Source: Symsagittifera roscoffensis
Lineage: Eukaryota > Xenacoelomorpha > Acoela > Convolutidae
Reading direction: 5' to 3'
Assembly (NCBI RefSeq): GCF_963678635.1
Contig: NC_087065.1
Span: 22,015,480 to 22,079,479 of the forward strand
DNA: 64,000 bases
The position numbers and the translations under genes are program-made. Shown here one piece after another: positions 55,865-64,000 of the stretch (position 1 is its first letter; each line of letters starts with the position of its first letter). The notes beneath the pieces are model-generated. The model saw nothing but the letters and a program-made list of their open reading frames with translations, was not told where the DNA came from and searched no databases.

Positions 55865-56611
55865 TCAAGGAATTAGATGTAGCCACTGATTAGCCTCTGG
55901 TTTGGTTCTCAAAACCATCGCCTCCAGGTGAGCTCTAGTCTCCTGGGAATTTTTCCTTCTCTCTCTTTCTCCTGCTGCTTCCATTCCTCGGAACCATAAG
56001 TCGTTCGACATCGCTACGATCACTCGATGGTCGTCGCCTATTCCCGGTTTCAGTTTGAGCTGTCGACTGAAGTTGGACAGTTCCAACCCCAGCACCTCGT
56101 CCAGCACCAGCATGTGTAGCGCATGGTCCTTGAATCCTCTCAATGCGTTTGAGATATCCGACCACACCGCAGGTAGCTCAGCCCTGAGTCGTCTCAGGTT
56201 TTCCATGTCTATCATGCGATTTGGGGCCGATATGATTACATCATATTTCCCTTCCGAAAGCAAAGCCACGATCGCATACACGAATTTCAGTCCACCCGGG
56301 AGATGTGCATACTCCGGAGACAGCGCGAACACTGCTCTCGGTGTCATCTTGGTGAAGTACCCCTCGTTCATCGCATCCACCACTTCACCCATTGACTCGA
56401 GGATGTCTTTTATTGCTGGCCATACAGCATTTTCTGCCGTTGTAGGCTCTCTGAGTCTGCTCAGGAAACCTCTACTGTGTAGATGGTCATTGATGCCAGC
56501 AAACAGATCGTGGTTGGGTTCATCTCCGTCTGTCTTTGTACTCCGATAGCCATTGACACGGATTGCAGTAGGTCCAGATCGACCGCTGCCAACATTATGA
56601 CGTCCGGCCAA
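55865..56611 (-). mobile_element. Element C: middle accessory coding region
   Basis: Open stretch of about 248 codons with a well-structured look: INDHLHSRGFLSRLREPTTA, then RAVFALSPEYAHLPGG and KYDVIISAPNRMIDMENLRR. The INDH word after a hydrophobic strand and the alternating strand-helix pattern recall an SGNH-like fold, so it could be a second, diverged hydrolase-like unit. I am not sure of this. Confidence 0.4.
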
Positions 56612-59280
56612 TACAGAGACTTGGAAGTGTGTACGAACTCTGAATTCGCTACTATCATAATCTTGACCTTCCGCAATTCTGCTTTGTCGTACGCGGCGAA
56701 GATGGTCTCATCTTTCTTTATCGCTTTCAATTCGCCGTATCTTTGGGCATCACCTTCCTGATTCACTTGTTTTGGGTATACTCTTTCTTTCACATGACCT
56801 GGGGGTGTCTTCAGCTGCCTGAACATCTTCACATGTTGTCCAATCGGCGCCCTCGTTATCAGAAATCTTCCAGGTCTCTCTTCTCGATTCCCCTCATCGT
56901 GATTCAGTCTTACGTCTTGTAACGGTCGGGTGTTCACTGGTCCCATTGTGTTATTGGAGGGCAGTCCCTCTAGGTCAGCAAACCTCAAGGCAGTTGTAGA
57001 GCTGAAGCTTATGCCAGCCGCTATCAACCAGTCCACTCCTGTTATCGAGTACAATCCGCTGACCAATAACCTTGCTCCGTTCAGCATCCTCATGGTATCC
57101 GCTGCGAAGCTCACCGTCTGAAGGTTCAGTTTCATCAGGTCATCCTTGTATATGTGCCATGGAGAAGGTATTAGCCTCGACCACATTAGAGAGCTCCTGT
57201 TAGGGCGTCTTTCCTCTCGACTGGTCCTTGTCGTCTCCGACCTCGTGTCCGATCTAGAGGTGCTGGCTGTCTCCTCCATCGGGTTGACAGGCCCTAGTCT
57301 TCTCCTAGGATTAATGGTCCTCCTCATTGGCGCGTCTCCCAACCGATCTTGAACGTCTGTTCTTTGACCTGGCTCGCTAGAGCTCTGCTGTCTATAGTTC
57401 ATCACGGCCGGGACCGTCCCCAAGCGTGTTTCTAGGCTAGGAGGCACAAAGGTGGTAATCACAGGTTCGCTCAATGCTCCCTCCTCCTTTAGCACTCCTG
57501 TGTCAAAGAGTTCTACTTCCAACTCATCCAATCGCTCTTGGAAGACTCTGTTCAACCAAGCCTGTCCTTCAATATTATCGAAGTGGATGCCGTCCGTAGT
57601 CAGTCTGGCCTGATCCATAGCTCTCAACTCATGTTCGATGTCCATGAGTATCATCCTTCCGGCATTCCGACTTGCGAGATTCCTTAGGATGTTATTTCAC
57701 CTGACTACTACTTCGTTGTGCCTTCTCCCTATTGCAGTCAAACTCCTTGCATTCATTGGCACAGTGCAAACGATCAGTACCGCGCAGTTGAACTTCTGTC
57801 AGAGAGTAGTAAGCAAGCACACCATCAGTGCTTCCTCCTCATCCGAGCTTCTCGAGATGTTGTTCGTCCCAACTAGGGTCATTACATTAGAGATTCTCAC
57901 TGGGTTCATCAACTCCACCATCCGAAATAACTGGGCTATGGTCGCGCCTCCGAAGGCCATCACTGTGGTGACCCAAGAGGTCCTCAAGTTCGAGAGTACT
58001 CTGACTAAGCGATCTCCCAGTATCAGATGTGATGTCCCTAGCGGTGGTTGCTGCAAGTTCACTGCCGGGTTCCAGGTCGCTCGATTGAAGCAAGCTCTCG
58101 AATCCGCCTCTGGAACTCCTGTGAAGTTATATTTCAACTGATTGTTCTTCTGTACATCTATTACACGTGACACTTTCTTCGCCGGCATCTTTCGTATCCT
58201 CCTCTCTGGGACCTTAGAGCTCCCCATTGGTGGCGTTGTGTCGCTAACTCCCTGTCTGGTCATCACGCTTTGGGAGAGTCGTACTCTGCCCGTATCGTCG
58301 ATCGTTCCATGGGGTGCAGTCACCCCGGAACCTGGCACATTCTTGTTGGCGACTAGTCGTCCAGCTGTCTCTATCAGCTTCCTCACCGTTTGTTCCACGA
58401 CTGGGTCACCCAAGGTGTCACTCGGGTCCGGGATTGTCACTCGACCTGTTGTCGTCGGGGGTCTTGTTTCCGTTGTCTGACTCATCTCTCGAGGCGTCAA
58501 GAGCTCCATCGGGGACTGCCCACGAGGAACACCCCTTGCAGGTATCACCCTCTTCACGGCTGTTGTCGACGCCATCCGCTCTTTGTAATCCTGCCTCAAG
58601 CGCTCAATTTCTTCGCCCTGCTTTTTGTTGCAGTCTTCGAACAATCTCTTCCGCATGTCTTTGTCTTCCTCCGTACTGAGCATGGTCTTAGTCATCTCAT
58701 CCAGCTCCTTTCTGGTCTTTTCCAGCTCGTCTTTCATCCCATCTAGATCTTGCATGGTTCGGTTTGTTTGATTCCCTTGTTCTGATTTCGCCCTCTTTGG
58801 TGGCACAGCTGCTCTCAGTCGTGAACCAGACGAGGCAGCCTCGCTGTTCATTTTGTGATGCATTCTCGTCAGCCCAGGCTTGGGCTTGGAGGGCAGAGGC
58901 ATTTCACCTGGTTGATAAGTCCTAGAACTTCCCAATCCAGGCTCATTCGCCAAGTCACTCCCTGAGAGAGCCCCGTTTCTCCACCTCATCACTCTCATGC
59001 TTGGGCGGTCTAGTACTCCCCTTTCTCCGTATGCTGCCATGAATAGGACTTCCGTGGAGCGGTCCCCACGGTTGTCATGCCCCAAGATGTTTATCAGAGC
59101 GGTCAGCAACATGACTACCTCTGGGTCCTCCAGAGCGAAGTCTCGATCCATTAGCCGACGATAGATCGCATCTACCATCGGTCCTACATATGCCTCTGCC
59201 AGGTCCATCAATTCATCCAAGTTGAAATTATCCATTCTCTTTTCAGGTTTGAGTCGATTTGATTCAAAGGTTTGACTCAA
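56461..59280 (-). mobile_element. Element C: accessory region with SGNH/GDSL hydrolase-like blocks
   Basis: The open stretch 59280-57799 has a hydrophilic N-terminal half, a central coiled coil (about residues 180-250, DELEKTRKELDEMTKTML), a proline/threonine-rich linker, and a C-terminal part with LILGD, then MAFGGATIAQLF and MTLVGTNN. The next open stretch (57654-56461) begins with LTTDGIHFDN. Blocks of the type GD, GG, GTNN and DGIHF in this order are those of SGNH/GDSL hydrolases, which usually cleave esters. The region beyond shows no known domain. Placement between integrase/macro and the 3' end makes it an accessory gene. Broken fossil. Confidence 0.7.
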
Positions 59281-59604
59281 GTGAGCAATTAAATTATCAA
59301 TCAGGATCTAGAAAAGAGGTCACGATTATCACACTTGTCAGTTTCACCTTAATTCTCGTTAAAATTTATTTAAAACAGTCAGATAAAACGATTTTGATCC
59401 TAAAATTTATTAACATCAATCTAAAATTTTGGAATTCGACCTAAGATTGGACAGTCCAAACTTTGGATCTATTCCTAAGATTGTTATTCACTTGTTCGTG
59501 GTCACTAACTCCTTCTTACCCAGGACCTTAATAACATAACACATAACATAACATAACACACATTACCTACTTTAGTCTGACACCCTCTTGCATGTCACCT
59601 TAAC
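59281..59604. other. Element C: short non-coding stretch
   Basis: About 320 bases with no open frame of note, between the macro part and the SGNH part. It includes an ataacataacac microsatellite at about 59526-59560. Confidence 0.5.
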
Positions 59605-60140
59605 TCAGCCTATACTTAAGTAATATTTCTTATGTAAGTATCCTTGTATATTAGTATCAGAGAAGATTACGTGTATGAGCGCGTACAGTTCTCGAGGATG
59701 CAGTCGTCCTCTGTTCGGGTCGTACACTGGAAGCGAAAGCTCCTTCACATCCCTTTCTACGAGGAAGTCTCTCAATCTCGTCAAGGACAAGACTAGGTTT
59801 TCCGGGTCTACGTGCCGCTTCTCCGTCGCCCGTGTCACTAAGAAACATAGGTATTTTCCCGGTATCTGTGACGCCGCCGGAGGCAAGGCTGCTACGCCCC
59901 CTATTCCTGGTCTTTGCTTCCAAAGGAACTCTATGTTTTTATATTCTCTCTTAAAATCTGCTGCTAACGCTGTCTTAAAACTCATGTCTGCTGTGATTGC
60001 TGTTGCACATGTTCTATTTGTGAGTATGAAATCGCTGTCTGTTAGTATTATGCTACTTGAATATTCATTTGGTAAGTTAAAATATGACTCAACTACCCTC
60101 CCTGTGTCAGGTTTCTTTGGTTCTTCTTATGTTTCTGCTT
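59605..60140 (-). mobile_element. Element C: macro (ADP-ribose-binding) domain
   Basis: The frame is open from about 60140. It reads SIILTDSDFILTNRTCATAI, then MSFKTALAADFKREYKNIEF, a glycine-containing loop, then YLCFLVTRATEKRHVDPENL, LSLTRLRDFLVERDVKELSL and P, and ends with IHVIFSDTNIQGYL. This order of strands and helices, with AADFKREY, YLCFLVTR, a helix, ELSLP and a last helix, matches macro domains of the OARD1/TARG1-POA1 type, which bind or remove ADP-ribose. No macro domain is part of the usual gag-pol set. The call is from pattern only. Confidence 0.7.
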
Positions 60141-60190
60141 CTAAATCTCCTGTCTCTCTTGCTATTCTTAATTTTTATATTATTAAATTT

Positions 60191-62839
60191 TCAGTGTGGG
60201 TAAGTCCTACCCCCACTCCCCGGACAAAAATATCCATCGACGTCCCCGTCGATCGCATACCGGGTATTAAATCGAGATTGGAAGCTGGAACGAGTAGTCG
60301 CCCCTCCTGGGCAGCCCAGGAAGGATCTTCTCGTTCCTTTTTTCATGTATTTCATGCTTTCACGATCTACATCTTGAATCGTGACACTGGTCTCCTTTGG
60401 GTCCGAAGTCATTTCGTTCAGCCATTCCAAGACACGCAGATTCGTCAAGTCTTGTTCATATGACTGCTGTTGCTCGTCGTCGAATTCTACCTCGGGTTTC
60501 GACCGGTCATCGACCCACTCATCGTCGTGATCATCGACTATGTCAATGTCCTGTGACACAGTTTTTTCTTCTGGACCCACTACTTTTTCCCCTATGTTCT
60601 TTAGGTCTATCCTGTCCACCACAAAATTGTCGCCGTAAGGGTTATATTTGTTCTTGGATCTTGTTCTGTCATTCTGACGAGTCTGTATCGTGTACGGAAG
60701 ATCCGGTTCCAAGTTCTTAGGAACCTCCCTTTGTTCAGGGTCTTGCCAGTCCTCTTCTGCGTAGGGTAAAGTTTCATCGTCTGCTTCAATCACGTCATTT
60801 GGGTCTAGGTCCAGTGGTGTACTTGTTCCTTCATCTATGACCTCATTTCCATCGTTCTTTTCCCTGGTGCCCTTCTCATTGACCTCACAAGCAGGGTTCA
60901 TCATTAGATAATCCCCTTCTTCCATGTCTGCAGGTATACACCAGTCTTCTGTCGATGGATTGTGGGTCTTAATGTTTTCGTAATGAGCGGCTCGGCCAGT
61001 ACTCAGTCTATAAAAGCGTCCCTCCTGGTGCACCTCCGTAATCATGAAGGGTCCTCTCCACTTTTTAGGAGCTTTTTCGTTCCTTTTGGTGGTATAACGT
61101 TCTGAAATACCCATACGTAGTCTCCCACCGAATAAGCTTTTGCGCCAGCTGCTTTCTTGTCAAATTTTTTCCTCTGCCTTGCCTGTGCTTGCTGAGTATT
61201 TCGTCTACACAAGTCGTTCAACTCTTGCTGACGTCTATTTACATCCCTTACATAGACCTGTGGTGACGTCTTCTTCCCCTCATACTCTGGGTAGAAGAAA
61301 GTCAAGGGCAAAGACTTCTCGTGGGCTAACTCCGGTGGTGGAATATTGTGTGCCACTGTAAGCTCCCATCACCTGTGGAAGATATCTGTCCCAATCGGTC
61401 ATGTACCTGGAACAATATACCCTCAGCATCGACACTAACGTTCGATTCTGCCTTTCCACTAAGCCATTTGTCTGTGGATGGTATGTCGTGGAGTGAGCTT
61501 GAGCAACTTGTGAGCGTCTCATTAGCTCATTCGTGAGTTCTCCTACGAAAGCTGTTCCGTTATCCGATTGAAACGTCATCGGACAACCGTGTCTCGCTAT
61601 CCACCTATTGATCAGGTGGATGCACGTCTCTTCCGCCGAGGCAGTTATGCAGGGCACGGCCTCTGCATACTTCGTGAAGTGATCTATCATGACCAAGACC
61701 TGATTATAACCACTTTCTGTCATGCATATCTTTTGGTGATCTATTTGCACCACCTCGTTGAATTCAGACGACTCGATCGATTGCAAGGGAAATCGCAATA
61801 TCCTTGGATCCTTGACCTGTTGGCATGGCAGACATGCTGTTACCCACTTCTCGCATGCCTTTTTCATTCCAGGCCACTCAAAGCGCTTCAGGATCCTCTT
61901 ATACACTTTGTCGATCCCCTGATGGCCCATCTGATCATGCGACCTGAACAAGAGTTCTGTCTGATAGAGTTGCGGCAACACTATCGCGTTATACTTGTAT
62001 AGGACTTTGTCTTCATTTCTTCTCTTGCAAGCCACAATCCCGTCCTTGTTCAAGTATAACTTTCCCTCCTTCTGCATGAAATACTGTCTCAGGATACGGT
62101 AACTGTCTTCCTCGAGGTCTCCTTTGTCCGGAGAACCATTCTCGATCCACCTTTTCAGATTGCTTGTCATGCGGTCATTTCTCTGCGCTCTTAGAAGATC
62201 CGAGAGTCTGTATCTCGCCTTCAAGACCGTCTTCATGACCCTCATCTGACTATTCAGCTCATTAGGCCGATGCGTATCCTCTTCCATCTTAACGCACCAG
62301 ATCTTTGCCAATGGCTGTGTTTCCTGTTCGAATGGCTGAAGATCAGTCCTGACTACCTCTTTTTGCGGCAACAGACTCATCGAACGTTTCGATACCGCTA
62401 TTGTCTCCAGATCATCTGCTGCGTTATCAAAGACTCTTTCACCTGGTATGAGGTAGCGATCACTATCAGGGTCCTGGTATACCTCTCTATCCAGATCCCT
62501 TGCTCGAGTGTCCACTAGTAGTGTGTGGATCGCTAATTCCGTCAGTTCCGATCCTGAGCTCGAGTTCCTGTCTGAGTAGGTGTCAATTCTTGAGTTTCGG
62601 GAGTTGTCATCTGTTGAAGAGTCTGCGACGGAGTCTGCACCATCTCCTGGGTCAGTTCTGTGCTTTCTTCTCATCCATCTGAACTCCCCGGACAAAACTT
62701 TGTTCTCCAGGTCCTGCTTCCCATCAGGAATTTCCTCATCTACATCAGAATCCCCGGACAAACTTCCTTGTCCCGGGTGCTGATCTTGAACTCGCTGGCT
62801 CTTCTCATCGTTCGTCTCCCCGGACAAACAATCTTGCAC
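60191..62839 (-). mobile_element. Element C: integrase part
   Basis: The open stretch 62839-61280 carries an HHCC zinc-binding motif (HDQMGHQGIDKVY ... CLPCQQ) and the DDE core (VVQIDHQK, FQSDNGTAFVG, NGLVERQNRT). The following stretches (61356-60191) hold the C-terminal domain (PFMITEVHQEGRFYRLSTGR) and a long acidic tail. Integrase inserts the DNA copy into the genome. It is typical of Ty3/gypsy. The 5' part of the first stretch has repeated LSG(D/E) words of a linker. Confidence 0.92.
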
Positions 62840-62992
62840 CAGGTTTCGTTCTAACTTTTCACCTTCTTTATCCTGGTCTACAAAGATAACGGTTTTGCGT
62901 CGCGTATTGCTCCCCTGTTCTTTCCGTCCGTACGAAGTACTGGTTAAAACCTCGTGTGGTATTGAGGATACTAGTTGCTGAACTATTGTCCT

Positions 62993-64000
62993 TTAATCCC
63001 TCTCGTGTTGTCGTCTGGACGGCATGATCTTCACCTTCTCCCTGACTGTCAGTGATGCCACTGCTGCTGCCCACTCGGGGTCATCTCTGGTAACTTCTTT
63101 TTCTAACAATCCACCCAGCATCCGCATCACTTGCGATGTGACCTGCACCGTTTGATCCAATAATGAGAGGCTGTTTATGTTCATGCGAGAGAGTTCCTGT
63201 TGGGCCAGGTTTGAGCGCAGCAACAGATCCAAGGGTACTGGGTCTTCCTTGGATAGGATCTTTATCTCGGCTGCTTTCTCTACAGGTAATTCAGGATGTC
63301 CTGGAATTGGATGTCCAGACTTGTCCAACCATCTCGTTATGGGAAGCGCTTCATAAGTTTCTTTGTCCAGAAACGAGAATCCTTCCTTTATTTCTGCCTG
63401 ATTGGCTTGCTTCTGTTCCAATCTTTCATAGAACTCAGTTTTCTTGCTGAGGTTGTCAGCATTCTGGTGTTTATCACGCATCCTGTGCTCGATTATCATG
63501 TGATAGCCATCCAATCTTACTACCCATCTACCAATATAACTCTGAACCATCGAGTAGGTCTTTAACCAGGATAACGCTCTGTTGTCTACGCGTAATTTAA
63601 AGGGAGCGCTCCCCAAGTATGCGCGGTATTTTTCCACAAATGTGACTACTGCAAACATTTCTGCGTTTGGTGCACCATATTTCATCTCAGTGTCACTCAA
63701 GACCTTGCTGCAATATGCAATGGGACGGAGAACCGTTCTTCCATTCCATTCTTGCTCCTGATGCAATATTCCTGAGATGGCTACTACCGATGCGTCTGTG
63801 TCAAGAACATACATGCCCTTTTCTGTAGGCATACCTAGCACTGGCGCTTCGCACAGTTCCCGCTTTGTATTCTCGAAGGCAACTTGTGCTTCATCGTTCC
63901 TTTCGAACTTTTTCCCTTTGTTGCGCATCAGCTTCTGCATCGGATACACCTTGTCTTCATATCCTTTTGTGAACTCACGGTAGTAGTTGGCAAACCCTAG
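62993..64000 (-). mobile_element. Element C: reverse transcriptase end and RNase H
   Basis: Begins outside the window. GFANYYREF near the edge is the RT end. RNase H follows with VLDTDASVVAISGILHQ, LRPIAYCSKVLSDTEMKYG, EMFAVVTFVEKYRAYL and the ADNLSK end. A connecting region leads on to integrase. RT before RNase H before integrase identifies the Ty3/gypsy order. Confidence 0.92.

Larger units (their letters stand above)
53460..64000 (-). mobile_element. Ty3/gypsy-type LTR retroelement fossil C, with macro and SGNH accessory parts
   Basis: The element runs off the right edge, so gag, protease and most of the RT are outside the window. In transcription order it shows RT end and RNase H (64000-62993), integrase (62839-60191), a macro domain (about 60140-59605), an SGNH/GDSL-like part (59280-56461) and a further accessory coding region down to about 53509, then the minisatellite and leader block of B. 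It is broken, with roughly ten or so interruptions overall. Codon structure is otherwise well kept, which suggests a fairly young insertion. GC content is visibly higher than in the host genes on the left. Confidence 0.85.

Overview
This window is nuclear DNA of an invertebrate animal. It has spliced genes with GT-AG introns, an animal SURF1 homologue, C2H2 zinc-finger genes, and animal-type LINE, Penelope-like, tRNA-derived SINE, MITE and Ty3/gypsy sequences. The phylum cannot be fixed from the sequence. Almost every single-exon gene here has a pyrimidine-rich AG splice acceptor a few bases before its ATG. This would fit a lineage with spliced-leader trans-splicing (for example tunicates/larvaceans, flatworms, some cnidarians), but short 5' UTR introns would look the same.

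Region 1 (1-31.4 kb) is host DNA and visibly AT-rich. An 11-exon plus-strand gene for a coiled-coil protein of about 570 residues can be assembled from 1454 to 31357 with every splice phase agreeing. Its first intron holds an intronless antisense SURF1 gene. Its fifth intron (4859-28348, about 23.5 kb) holds an antisense array of about sixteen related two-finger C2H2 genes. Ten of them read through (one with a damaged second finger), four are disrupted, one is truncated by a recent duplication, and one decayed remnant is present twice. The array grades through subfamilies from one end to the other, as expected for birth and death by tandem duplication. The proteins share an N-terminal module I do not recognise, a basic NLS-like stretch, a conserved box ending in the classical TGEK finger linker, and two C2H2 fingers. 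They look like small nuclear DNA-binding proteins.

Scattered through this region are three MITE-like elements with 8-bp target duplications, three tRNA-like (SINE-like) heads, a 324-bp tandem repeat and a 1.87-kb nearly identical tandem duplication.

Region 2 (32-40.6 kb) is built of decayed retroelements: an R2-type LINE with a C-terminal restriction-like endonuclease, a Penelope-like element with a GIY-YIG end and a PHD-like zinc knuckle between its reverse transcriptase motifs, a fragment of a second LINE of the first type, and a foldback/tandem array that seems to be an amplified piece of that LINE.

Region 3 (40.6-64 kb) is richer in GC and is filled by broken, related Ty3/gypsy-type LTR retroelements on the minus strand, with associated repeats. 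The most striking part is the pol-bearing copy running off the right edge. Downstream of integrase it carries a macro (ADP-ribose-binding) domain and then a long accessory region with SGNH/GDSL hydrolase-like blocks. A 25-bp minisatellite sits in the leader/LTR-like part of both copies.
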